Below are positions 33,841-41,931 of a stretch of 64,000 nt of DNA, in pieces. Origin of the DNA: Gemmata palustris (GTDB lineage: Bacteria > Planctomycetota > Planctomycetia > Gemmatales > Gemmataceae); NCBI RefSeq assembly GCF_017939745.1, contig NZ_JAGKQQ010000001.1:992001-1056000 (forward strand), read 5' to 3'. The position numbers and the translations under genes are program-made. The notes under the pieces are model-generated. The model was given only the letters and a program-made list of their open reading frames with translations, was not told the origin of the DNA and did no database searches. Position 1 is the stretch's first letter; the number at the start of each line of letters is the position of its first letter.

Positions 33841-35166
33841 TCACGTATACCGCGAGCTAATGTACTGCGGGTCGAAGAACACGGGGAGGTGGCGGTCGAT
33901 CTGAATGAGGCCGTCGGGCGTGCAGTCGATGCTCTCGCCGGTCACGTTGAGCCACCCGTCGCGCTCCAGTTTCTCGAACGCGGCGCGGAACTCGTCGCGG
34001 ACGTCCACCTTGTACTTGTCGCGGAAGTACCCGACATCAAGGTGCCCGGTCTTCAGCAATAGCACGACTTCGCGGATGAGCCGGTCGCGCTCGGCCGTGG
34101 GGAACGCGCGGCCCAGTGGGAGTTCGCCGGCGTCGAGGCTCGCGACGTAAGCCTCCCACGTGTCGACGTTCTGGATGTGGACGCCGTTGACGTGCCCGAA
34201 CGACGCGACGCCGGTCCCGAACATGTCCGCCCCGCGCCAGAGCGCCTCGCGGTACACGAACCGCGTCTTCGCCTTGCTCTTCACCACCGTCGTGGCGCTG
34301 GAGACCTCGTAGCCGGCCTTCACCAGTTCGTCGAAGGCGTACCGGGTCCAGGCGCGCTTGGTCGGCCAGTCCGCGACCGCGAGGCCCGGTTCGTCGTTGC
34401 CGAGTACCTTGAGTTCCTTGGAGAACACCGTATTGTACGGCAGTTCCATCTGGTAGATCGTCACGCAGTCGGGATCGAGCTTGATCGTTTTCTCGATGCA
34501 CTGCTTCCAGTTGTCCCAGTCCTCGCCGACCATGCCCGCGATCAGGTCGATGTTGATTTGCGGGAACCCGAGTTCGCGCGCCCAACCGAACGCGCGGTAG
34601 ATCTCGTCCTCCAAGTGCGCGCGGCCGTTGTACTGGAGGATCTCCGGCTTGAAGTTCTCGACGCCGAGGCTGAGCCGGGTGATGCCGTGCTTGCGGAGCA
34701 TCTCCAGTTTGTGCTTCTGGAGCGTACCCGGTTCGCACTCGAAGGTGATCTCGCGTGCGGAATCCCAGGGCATGATCTCGCGGAGCCGGGTCATCAACCC
34801 GTCGAGTTGCGTGGCGCTGAGGTACGACGGCGTTCCGCCGCCGAAGTAGACGTAGTCGAGCGGGCGGCCCCCGACGCACGCGGTCTTGCTCAGCAGCTCG
34901 ACTTCTTTCGTAATGGCGTCGAGGTACACCGAAATGTCGCTGGCGTTCTTGTCGGTGTAGACGCGGAAGTAGCAGAACTTGCACCGCTTCCGGCAGAACG
35001 GAATGTGCAGGTACAACCCGAGCGGTACGCCCGGGCGCGGCGGGGAGTTGATCGCCCGCTGCGCGTCCGGGAGGTACGAGTTGTTCCAGAACGAGAACTG
35101 CGGGTAGTTCGCGATGAAGTAGTTGCCCAGCCCGGTCTTCTCTTGTTCGGCAGCGCTGACAGTCAT
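33841..35166 (-). CDS. HemN/HemW-like radical SAM protein
   Basis: A 441-residue radical SAM enzyme with the cluster motif CRKRCKFCYF (CX3CX2C) near residue 58, VYFGGGTPSYLS, ITFECEPGTLQ, GITRLSLGVENF and INIDLIAGMVGE. These follow the coproporphyrinogen-dehydrogenase-like family (HemN, HemW and relatives). The C-terminal part has a winged-helix-like region (LDVGYFRDKYKVDVRDEF). Whether it acts on coproporphyrinogen, inserts heme or performs another reaction cannot be decided by eye. The adjacent GcvH-like and ferredoxin-like genes give a redox context. It is followed upstream on the same strand by an exported beta-propeller gene, 30 bases away. Confidence 0.88.
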   Translation of the reverse strand: MTVSAAEQEKTGLGNYFIANYPQFSFWNNSYLPDAQRAINSPPRPGVPLGLYLHIPFCRKRCKFCYFRVYTDKNASDISVYLDAITKEVELLSKTACVGGRPLDYVYFGGGTPSYLSATQLDGLMTRLREIMPWDSAREITFECEPGTLQKHKLEMLRKHGITRLSLGVENFKPEILQYNGRAHLEDEIYRAFGWARELGFPQINIDLIAGMVGEDWDNWKQCIEKTIKLDPDCVTIYQMELPYNTVFSKELKVLGNDEPGLAVADWPTKRAWTRYAFDELVKAGYEVSSATTVVKSKAKTRFVYREALWRGADMFGTGVASFGHVNGVHIQNVDTWEAYVASLDAGELPLGRAFPTAERDRLIREVVLLLKTGHLDVGYFRDKYKVDVRDEFRAAFEKLERDGWLNVTGESIDCTPDGLIQIDRHLPVFFDPQYISSRYT

Positions 35167-35196
35167 GGCGGAATCACTCGCACAGGCGACAACGGG

Positions 35197-36309
35197 TTAC
35201 TTCTTCCCCAGGCAGTACACGACACCCTTATCGGTGCCCACGACGAGACAATCCGGTCCGACGGCCACGGAACCGGAGACGGCCGAATCCAGCGTCAGTT
35301 CCTGGAGCTTCTTGCCGGTCTTCAGATCGAGAACGTAGAAGTGCCCCTCGTCACTCAGGCACCCGACGAACACCTTCCCGCCCACAATCACCGGTGAAGC
35401 GTCTACTTGGCCCTCGGTGGTGAAGCTCCATGCCTGTTTACCGGTCTTCGGGTTGAGGCCGTACACCTTCTTGTCGCGGCTCCCCGCAACAACGACCTCT
35501 CCGGCCGCCGCGGACGCATAAAACGGCTGCTGCCGCGTGGCCGCCTCGAAAGACCACAGCTTTTCCTTCTTCTTCAGATCGACCGCGACAACCGTGTTCG
35601 CCATTGTTCCCACGTAAGCGACGTCGTTCAGGATAGCCGCGGTCGCGGCCGCTTGTCCGCCGAGATCGACCGTACCGAGTTCCTTGCCGGTTTTCGCGTC
35701 GAGCATGTGAAGGATGCTGTCGCAGCCCGCGACGAAGGTCACGTCGCCGATTACTGCCGGGGCTCCGTTCACCGGGCCGTCCGTCTTCACCTCCCACACC
35801 TTCTTGCCGTTCTCATCGACGCAGTAGAGGGTAGAGTCGTGTGAGCCGATGAGAACGTTCGTGCCGTGGAAGTTGCACCCGGCCATGATCTCGCCGTTCG
35901 TCTCGAACTCCCACACTTTCGAGCCGTCGCTTGCCTTCAGGCAGAAGAACTTGCCGTCCAGGTTGCCCACGTACACGCGGTCGCCCTTAACGCTCGGCGA
36001 CGCCTTCATCGCGCCGAGTTTGACCTTCCACTTCTGTTTGCCGGTCGCGAGGTCCAGGGCGTACAGGTGCTTGTCCAGTGACGCGACGAAGACCGATCCT
36101 CCGGCGATGGCCGGGGCGCCCTCAATGCCCCCGGCGGACTTGGCGTCGCCGGTGTTGAACGTCCAGCGCTCTTCGAGTTGGTCTGGGAGCTTTGACGTGC
36201 CCGCTCCGGTCATGAGCGCGTCGCCGCGAAACACGGGCCAGTCGCCCGATACGAACGCGGGGGAGAGTACCACCGCGGCGAGCGCGGCGAGGGACAGAGC
36301 GCGAGACAT
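35197..36309 (-). CDS. Exported PQQ-like beta-propeller repeat protein
   Basis: A 370-residue protein with a Sec signal peptide (MSRALSLAALAAVVLSPAFV) and repeated blades of the type LDLATGKQKWKV, LKASDGSKVWEF, VDENGKKVWEV, LDAKTGKELGTV and LNPKTGKQAWSF. These are PQQ/quinoprotein-like propeller repeats, probably seven or eight, without an obvious PQQ-binding active site or heme motif, so a structural or binding role is more likely than alcohol oxidation. ATG 36309 starts the signal peptide. It is tightly followed by the HemN-like gene and preceded by the Fe-alcohol-dehydrogenase gene, whose stop lies 17 bases away. Confidence 0.88.
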   Translation of the reverse strand: MSRALSLAALAAVVLSPAFVSGDWPVFRGDALMTGAGTSKLPDQLEERWTFNTGDAKSAGGIEGAPAIAGGSVFVASLDKHLYALDLATGKQKWKVKLGAMKASPSVKGDRVYVGNLDGKFFCLKASDGSKVWEFETNGEIMAGCNFHGTNVLIGSHDSTLYCVDENGKKVWEVKTDGPVNGAPAVIGDVTFVAGCDSILHMLDAKTGKELGTVDLGGQAAATAAILNDVAYVGTMANTVVAVDLKKKEKLWSFEAATRQQPFYASAAAGEVVVAGSRDKKVYGLNPKTGKQAWSFTTEGQVDASPVIVGGKVFVGCLSDEGHFYVLDLKTGKKLQELTLDSAVSGSVAVGPDCLVVGTDKGVVYCLGKK

Positions 36310-36326
36310 GGCGGGCACCTCACGAG

Positions 36327-37526
36327 TTACCACGCGGCCTGATACACCCTGAGAATATCGGCTTCCGTCACCGGGCGGGGGTTAAATCGTGCCGTCCACT
36401 GCTGATTCGCTTCTTCGGCGAGCAATTGAAGGATAGTGTCGCTGACCCCGCACTCTTTCAGTGATTGCGGCAACCCGGCCGCGGCCGTCAGTTGCGATAC
36501 ACGGGCGGCCAGCACTTCGGCGGCCGGTTGACCGTTGGTGAGGCCACGCTCTGCGACTAGTTCTGCGTACAGGTGCCCGGCGGCGGGGGCGTTGAAGCGG
36601 ATGACGTGCGGGAGCATGACGCCGATCGCAACACCGTGGGTGATGCCGTAGTGCGCGGTCAGCGGGTTCGCGCAACTGTGGCACACACCGAGCATCGCGT
36701 TCTCGATCGCCATCCCCGCGAGGTGCGATCCGATCTGCATTGCGGACCGCGCGGCGAGGTCTTGCGGGGATCGCAGGGCCGTCTCGAAGTTCGGTTCGAG
36801 GTGCTGGAACGCGGCCCGCGCGCACATTGCCGAGACGGGGTTCCGCTTGGTGCAGACGTAAGACTCGATCGCGTGGGCGACCGCATCAATGCCCGTCACC
36901 GCGGTGACGGAGCGCGGCTGGGAGAGCGTCAGTTCGGGATCGAGGATCGAGACCCGGAACGCGGCCTTTTTGTCGCCGCACGCCATCTTGAGGTGACTGC
37001 GTTCGTCGGTGATGAGCGCGTAGCTCTGCGCTTCGCTGCCCGTTCCGGCGGTGGTGGGGACGCCGACCGAGGGCAGCATCGGCTTGGTCGCCTTGCCGTG
37101 GCCCTTGTAGTCGATCATCCGCCCGCCGTTGGTCAGGATGAAGTTGATCCCCTTCGCGCAGTCCATCGAACTGCCGCCGCCGACGGCGACGATGCAATCG
37201 ATTTGGTGGGCGCGCGCGAACACGACGCCCGCGTCCACCTCGCGCTCGGTCGGGTTCTCCTTCACGCCGTCGAAGAGAAACACCTCCAACCCGGCCTCGC
37301 GCATGACTTTTAGCGCGCGCTGCGGGTGCCCGACGTGCTCGAGACCGCGGTCGGTCACGAGCACCACGCGCGTGCCCCCGACGGACCGCACCGCTTCGCC
37401 GAGCTGGGCGAGCGCGCCAGGCGCGAAGATCACCCGGCCGAGCGGCTCGAAATCAAACGGCGGCGCGCTTGCGTGCGTGCTGAAGGGCGCGCTGTTTGTA
37501 GAGGTGTGTAAAGAGGTTGCCTTCAT
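36327..37526 (-). CDS. Iron-containing alcohol dehydrogenase
   Basis: A 399-residue group III alcohol dehydrogenase: the NAD(P)-binding motif VAVGGGSSMDCAKGI near 115, VPTTAGTGSEAQSYALI near 155, then metal-binding regions TGIDAVAHAIESYVC near 212 and CHSCANPLTAHYGITHGVAI near 280. It interconverts an aldehyde and an alcohol. Its ATG lies 74 bases inside the end of the aldehyde dehydrogenase gene in another frame. No later plausible start keeps the N-terminal strand, so the overlap seems genuine and implies coupling. Together with the upstream aldehyde dehydrogenase and ligase genes it could catalyse the last step of a carboxylate-to-alcohol route. Confidence 0.92.
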   Translation of the reverse strand: MKATSLHTSTNSAPFSTHASAPPFDFEPLGRVIFAPGALAQLGEAVRSVGGTRVVLVTDRGLEHVGHPQRALKVMREAGLEVFLFDGVKENPTEREVDAGVVFARAHQIDCIVAVGGGSSMDCAKGINFILTNGGRMIDYKGHGKATKPMLPSVGVPTTAGTGSEAQSYALITDERSHLKMACGDKKAAFRVSILDPELTLSQPRSVTAVTGIDAVAHAIESYVCTKRNPVSAMCARAAFQHLEPNFETALRSPQDLAARSAMQIGSHLAGMAIENAMLGVCHSCANPLTAHYGITHGVAIGVMLPHVIRFNAPAAGHLYAELVAERGLTNGQPAAEVLAARVSQLTAAAGLPQSLKECGVSDTILQLLAEEANQQWTARFNPRPVTEADILRVYQAAW

Positions 37527-38889
37527 GCGGCTGGTCCCAGGTCAACCGGTTGGTAGGTAGCGGCCCGATGTTCAATCGCTCGATGTTCGCGCACGCCATG
37601 CACTCCGCGATGAACGCCGGGTCGTCGGTCAGGGCCGTGGCCGCGAGGGTGTAACCGATGCGCTTTAGCACGTCATACTGAGGGTATTCTATCACGCTGG
37701 CGTAGGGGAACAGGAACTCCTTGTTCGCCAGCGGGTGCTCGGGGCCGTCGCACCGGACGATCGTCGGCAGGAGCCACGCGGACCGGCCCTCTTTCACCAG
37801 CCGCGGCGTGCCCCGCAGTTCCTGCGTCACGTCGCGCGCGCCGGGCGTCTTCAAACCTTCATCGACCATTGCGCTGATCGCTTCGGCGACTTCCGGCTTG
37901 GCGAACGCGCTGATTTCGCAGTTGGGATCGTCCCAGGGGCGGGCTTTCACCCCGGCGAGCCGTTGCGCCAGCCCGGTGGCAATAGCGTCCCCGTTGCGCG
38001 GCGTCCAGATGGCACTGGCGTTCACGCACGCGCGCCCGCCGTTCGCCGCGACCGCTTCGACCAACAGGTCGAGGTGCTGTTCCCAGTTGTCGGCCTGGTC
38101 CTCGCCGAAAATGATCTTCGAGTACCCGGTCCCGTGGATCTCGACGCGGTGATCGTTCTTGTACGGGGCCATGCTCCGGTCGTCGCCGAACGCCATACTT
38201 CGGCCGCACAGCCGGAGGATGTCTGCTGATCCCGCGTGGTCGGTTGGGAGGAACCCAATCACACTCGCGGGTATGCCGGCCTTAATGAACGCTTGCAGCA
38301 CGCGGTACGGCGTCCACGGTTCCTCGCGCCCCGGCTTCAACAGCAATGGGATCTTGAACGCGAGCGTCGGCACCCACAGCGAGTGGACGCCGGGCGAGTT
38401 GGACGGGAGCACCGCCCCGAAGACGTTCGTCGTCGGGTAGAACGCCTGCATCCGCCCGCTCGCGGTGGAGTAGCCCTGGTCGAGCGCCTCGACGGGCAGC
38501 CCGCGCGTCAAACCCGCGATCACTTCTTCGATGTTGTCGAGAACGTAATGCACTTTCCGCGCGTTCCGGTCGCAGAACACGAGGGCGCTACCGGTGGTGG
38601 CGGAGAGGTTCCGCGTGTACTGGTCGAACGTGAGTTCGGTGTCGCCGCAGGGCAGGGCGGCGTTCAGGAAGTAGTCCGCCGCCTTCTTGTACATCGCGAG
38701 GATGTCGCGCACGGGGATCGCAGCCAGTTCCTTGTGCGCCCGCTCCATGTTACTGAGGTCGCGGGCGATCATCGAACCCGTGACCTGGCTCACCTCCGCG
38801 ACCGGTTCCCCGGTGACGTGGTGAACGAGCGTCGCCTTCTCCAGACTGGTGTAACTTTTGCCGAAGCGGAGAGCGGGAATCTGGATCAT
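37453..38889 (-). CDS. Aldehyde dehydrogenase-superfamily protein (LuxC-like possibility)
   Basis: The 478-residue product keeps the ALDH layout: substrate/NAD region FGAVLPSNSPGVHSLWVPTL, LLKPGREEPWTPYR and GYSKIIFGEDQADNWEQH, with a likely catalytic cysteine in NGGRACVNAS near residue 277. The canonical glutamate motif is not obvious, and the N-terminus (FGKSYTSLEKATLVHHVTGE) is unusual. That fits an acyl-CoA/acyl-enzyme reductase such as LuxC as well as a standard aldehyde dehydrogenase. It overlaps the alcohol dehydrogenase gene downstream. The upstream frame to 39168 lies in the divergent promoter region and is not used. Confidence 0.82.
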   Translation of the reverse strand: MIQIPALRFGKSYTSLEKATLVHHVTGEPVAEVSQVTGSMIARDLSNMERAHKELAAIPVRDILAMYKKAADYFLNAALPCGDTELTFDQYTRNLSATTGSALVFCDRNARKVHYVLDNIEEVIAGLTRGLPVEALDQGYSTASGRMQAFYPTTNVFGAVLPSNSPGVHSLWVPTLAFKIPLLLKPGREEPWTPYRVLQAFIKAGIPASVIGFLPTDHAGSADILRLCGRSMAFGDDRSMAPYKNDHRVEIHGTGYSKIIFGEDQADNWEQHLDLLVEAVAANGGRACVNASAIWTPRNGDAIATGLAQRLAGVKARPWDDPNCEISAFAKPEVAEAISAMVDEGLKTPGARDVTQELRGTPRLVKEGRSAWLLPTIVRCDGPEHPLANKEFLFPYASVIEYPQYDVLKRIGYTLAATALTDDPAFIAECMACANIERLNIGPLPTNRLTWDQPHEGNLFTHLYKQRALQHARKRAAV

Positions 38890-39305
38890 GGGGTGCGAGC
38901 GGGGGTGAAGGTGTTTCGCGGGCGGGCGGGGCGCGGGCCTCAAGGGAGACATACCGGATTCGGGTCGCCCCCTAACGACATTATGGCGACAGATCACTTT
39001 CGGCTCCAGTGGGGCGCCCGAATCACGGGTTCGGGGGGCGCAGACACGGTTCACGCAATTTTCAATTTGCCTCGACCGCGTTTCCGTCCCAGAGTCGAGG
39101 TGGTTCGCCCGCCATCCGCCAATCACACCAACGGACGTTGAAGTTTCAGTGTGAGTCCCGCCTCTCACCTCAAACTTTTGGCCGGCTCTTCAAGCAGGAA
39201 CGTGCTCGACCCGATCGCACCGAGTGCGAGGGGCGACGGAGCCCGTGGTTCCCGGGGCCGGGCCGTTTCCGAGTGTTTTCGCTGACATCAACCAAGAGAC
39301 TCACA
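38890..39305. other. Divergent intergenic region before the aldehyde dehydrogenase and DUF1559 genes
   Basis: About 415 bases with no supportable gene. It must hold promoters for the minus-strand aldehyde dehydrogenase operon and for the plus-strand DUF1559 gene. An open frame leads into the DUF1559 gene from 39009 but has no conserved content and would bury the prepilin-type N-terminus. Confidence 0.5.
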
Positions 39306-40184
39306 ATGCGCCCAAATTTCGCCCGTCGAGGTTTCACCCTGATTGAGTTGCTGGTGGTGATCGCCATTATTGCGATCCTCATCGGATTGTTGCTCCCCGC
39401 GGTGCAGAAAGTCCGTGAAGCGGCGGCCCGTATGTCGTGCAGCAACAACATGAAGCAACTCGGGTTAGCGGCGGCCAACTACGAGAGTTCGTATGGCTAC
39501 CTCCCGCCCGGCAACAACAGTGTGAGCGCGATTGGCACATTCGGTTACCTGTTGCCGTTCGTGGAGCAGGACAACATTTACCAACTGATCGAGCCCGCGA
39601 AACTCGCGATCCCGGGCACCGGCGTCTGGTACGCCGGCGGCTCGTGGGCGGCCGCGAACAACAAGGTCAAGATGTTCCAGTGCCCGTCCGACGGGTCGGA
39701 CAACGTGACCGCGTCGACCGGGGTTTGGGCGTATGTTTACGTCAACGGTCCCGCGCCGAGTGCCGGTTCGTGGTCGCCGACCGCGTACCCGACGCTCGGT
39801 AAGACCAACTACGCTCCGAACGCCGGGTACCTGGGGTCAGCGAATACGTCATTGACTGGCCCGTTCTTCACGAACTCCAAAACGAAGATCTCCGCGATTT
39901 CCGACGGTACTTCTAACACCATCGGTTTCGGGGAGTACCTCGGCGGTCACAACCCCGGCACCCGCGACTATGTGAGCACGTGGATGGGCACCGGCGGGCT
40001 CCCGACTGCATGGGGGCTGACCGAAACGAGCGAGTGGTACCAGTTCGGTGGTCGGCACACGGGCGGCGTGCTGTTCACGTTTTGCGATGGCTCCGTTCGT
40101 TCGCTCCGCCGCGGTATGGATTCGAGCGCGTTCGTGTTCCTGTCCGGGATGAACGACGGGGTCGTCGTGACCAACGTGGACTGA
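39306..40184 (+). CDS. DUF1559 protein with prepilin-type N-terminus
   Basis: A 292-residue member of the planctomycete-specific DUF1559 family. It starts with the type IV pilin/pseudopilin methylation signal [19 protein letters not shown] followed by a hydrophobic helix and [20 protein letters not shown]. The middle has the family's [19 protein letters not shown] and [15 protein letters not shown], and the end has [15 protein letters not shown]. It is expected on the cell surface or in a pseudopilus, processed by prepilin peptidase. These genes are present in many copies per genome and their function is unknown. It lies on the plus strand within an otherwise minus-strand metabolic set, together with the lipoprotein gene 54 bases on. 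Confidence 0.95.
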   Translation: MRPNFARRGFTLIELLVVIAIIAILIGLLLPAVQKVREAAARMSCSNNMKQLGLAAANYESSYGYLPPGNNSVSAIGTFGYLLPFVEQDNIYQLIEPAKLAIPGTGVWYAGGSWAAANNKVKMFQCPSDGSDNVTASTGVWAYVYVNGPAPSAGSWSPTAYPTLGKTNYAPNAGYLGSANTSLTGPFFTNSKTKISAISDGTSNTIGFGEYLGGHNPGTRDYVSTWMGTGGLPTAWGLTETSEWYQFGGRHTGGVLFTFCDGSVRSLRRGMDSSAFVFLSGMNDGVVVTNVD

Positions 40185-40238
40185 ACCGTACTCGTTGCCC
40201 TCGTTCTTTTTGGGGCGAATACTGACAGGAGACAAACA

Positions 40239-40409
40239 ATGACTCGAACTCTCACGGTGGTCCTGGCCGCACTGGTTCTCGTTCTCGCGACCGGGTGCGG
40301 GGGTGGGACACAGCCGCCTCAAGAAGTTCCTCCCGCACCGGGGAAGGGTGCTGCGCCCCAAAAGGCGGCCCCGGTTCCGCCCCCTCCGGCTCCGCCGAGG
40401 AAGGGTTGA
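40239..40409 (+). CDS. Small proline-rich lipoprotein
   Basis: A 56-residue product, MTRTLTVVLAALVLVLATGC plus a glycine/proline-rich tail ending PPPAPPRKG. The N-terminal hydrophobic segment and LATGC form a lipobox with C20 as the lipidated residue. The remainder is only 36 residues long and looks unfolded. A ribosome-binding site AGGAGA lies seven bases before ATG 40239. It follows the DUF1559 gene on the same strand, a pairing I recall as frequent in planctomycetes, and is followed immediately by a perfect terminator palindrome. Confidence 0.82.
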   Translation: MTRTLTVVLAALVLVLATGCGGGTQPPQEVPPAPGKGAAPQKAAPVPPPPAPPRKG

Positions 40410-40449
40410 AAACACCACCGCCCCGCCAATTGGCGGGGCGGTGGTGTTT
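40410..40449. terminator. 20-bp perfect palindrome terminator after the lipoprotein gene
   Basis: AAACACCACCGCCCCGCCAA (40410-40429) is followed directly by its reverse complement (40430-40449), giving an A-run on one side and TTT on the other. It starts at the base after the lipoprotein stop. As a symmetric hairpin it can terminate the DUF1559-lipoprotein transcript. Confidence 0.85.
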
Positions 40450-40467
40450 CGGCTCCAGGATGATGCC

Positions 40468-40562
40468 GACCGAGCCGCGACCGCCAGGGAGCGGAATACA
40501 ACCGCTCCCTGGCGGTCGCGGCTCGGTCGACATCGTCCCCGCTCCCTAGCGGTCGCGGCTCG
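40468..40562. repeat. GAGCCGCGACCGC palindromic repeat, three arms
   Basis: GACCGAGCCGCGACCGCCAG plus seven more bases (40468-40494) is the reverse complement of 40502-40528, a 27-bp stem with a 7-base loop. A third, slightly different arm (CCGCTCCCTAGCGGTCGCGG, 40539-40558) follows in the orientation of the second. Related degenerate arms occur at 14551-14648. This is a REP-like dispersed element. Confidence 0.9.
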
Positions 40563-40582
40563 TTACAAGGAACCGGCCCCGA

Positions 40583-41767
40583 TCAGTACACGCCGACAAC
40601 GGTTCCGCCCGCGAGTTCCGCGAACGGGCGCACGCCGCTCACGCCGTCCCAGGGGTATTTGTCGAACGGCTTCTCGCGCTCGCCCTCGTCGCGCTCCGGG
40701 AACCGCGGAACGAAGAACTCCTTCGTGAACGTGCTCAGGAGCACGCGCCCGGTGCCCCCGTAGGGCACCACCTCATTGTAGTCCTTCGGGTTCACCACCT
40801 CGATCACGGCCCGCGGTTGCGGCGCGTAGTAGCTGATCTTGAAGCCGTCGTCCGGGCCGATCGGCTTCGAGCACGCGAGGCCCATCAGCGTGTTGCCGTA
40901 GGTCGGCGTCATGTACACGTCGCCGTTGTCGAGCATTTCCTCGTAGGCTTCGCGCGTGAATTGCGGCGTGAACTCGGTACCGCCCGAGAAGATGCCCGTG
41001 AGACCCGCTTGCTTGATCGATCGGATGCCGCCCCGCGGGACCGGCTTGCCGAGCGACCGGAACTTGTCCTCGAGCTTCCCGCCGCGGATCGCTTCGTCGA
41101 GGGCCGCGAGCAGTTTCGGCGTGGTGAACATGCACTTGATGTCGTGGCCGCCGGCCAGAATCGTGAGCGCCTGGTCGATGCAGTGGTCCTTGTACGCTTG
41201 CGCTTCCGCGATCTTCCGCTCCTTCAGGCACTTCACGACGTAGCGCGGGTCGAGGTCGATCGCGAAGCAGATCCCGCCGCGGTATTGCGCGAGGTGCTCG
41301 ATCGCGAGCCGGAGGCGCCGGGGGCCGCTCGGCCCGAGCATGAGCCAGTTGGCGCCGCGCGGGAAGAACTGGTCCGGCAGCGTGTCGGACATCATCTCGT
41401 AATCGATCTTGAAGTCGTCGATCACGATCCGCGACTTCGGCAACCCGGTCGTGCCGCCGGTCTCGAACACGTACACGCCGCGGTCCGCGAGGCCCTTCGG
41501 CACCCACCGGCGCACCGGGCCGCCCCGGAGCCAGTCGTCCTCGAAGATCGGGAACTTCTTCACGTCCTCCCACCCGTTCACGTCGGTGAGCGGGTTGAAG
41601 GTGAACGTCTGCGCCTTTTCGAGCCAGAACGGGGTACCGGTGGCGGGGTCGAAGTGCCACCGCACGATCTCGCGAATGTGCGCGTCGAGCGCGGTCCGCG
41701 CGTTCTTGATGCGCTCTTCGAGCGTGGCGCCGGTCACGGGCGCCGGCTTACCTGGCGTGTCTTTCAC
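40583..41767 (-). CDS. PaaK/LuxE-like acyl-adenylating enzyme (first of two)
   Basis: A 394-residue protein resembling phenylacetate-CoA ligase-like and LuxE acyl-protein-synthetase-like members of the ANL superfamily. It has a phosphate-binding loop FETGGTTGLPKSRI near residue 105, LMLGPSGPRRLRLAIEHL, then GIFSGGTEFTPQFTREAYEE and MTPTYGNTLMGLACSKP. The C-terminal subdomain is short. It should activate a carboxylate as an adenylate and may pass it to CoA, a carrier or an enzyme thiol. It is transcribed toward the aldehyde and alcohol dehydrogenase genes, but the DUF1559 unit on the other strand intervenes, so a single transcript is uncertain. Confidence 0.78.
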   Translation of the reverse strand: MKDTPGKPAPVTGATLEERIKNARTALDAHIREIVRWHFDPATGTPFWLEKAQTFTFNPLTDVNGWEDVKKFPIFEDDWLRGGPVRRWVPKGLADRGVYVFETGGTTGLPKSRIVIDDFKIDYEMMSDTLPDQFFPRGANWLMLGPSGPRRLRLAIEHLAQYRGGICFAIDLDPRYVVKCLKERKIAEAQAYKDHCIDQALTILAGGHDIKCMFTTPKLLAALDEAIRGGKLEDKFRSLGKPVPRGGIRSIKQAGLTGIFSGGTEFTPQFTREAYEEMLDNGDVYMTPTYGNTLMGLACSKPIGPDDGFKISYYAPQPRAVIEVVNPKDYNEVVPYGGTGRVLLSTFTKEFFVPRFPERDEGEREKPFDKYPWDGVSGVRPFAELAGGTVVGVY

Positions 41768-41931
41768 ATCAGCTCCCAGATAGTGTGGTCTCGCGGACCG
41801 GGCTCGTACTCCCGTGCCACAAGAATCAAGCTACTCGTCCCGATCGCGGCGGGTACGTCTTTACCGCGGGAATACAAAAGGCGGGCGTGTGCGGGTCCGA
41901 AGATCGCGGTGAACTCGCGCGATCCCATCTT

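Noticed and set aside
39009-39305. N-terminal extension of the DUF1559 gene
   Set aside because: It would place about 100 unconserved residues before the prepilin methylation motif, which must be close to the N-terminus for processing.
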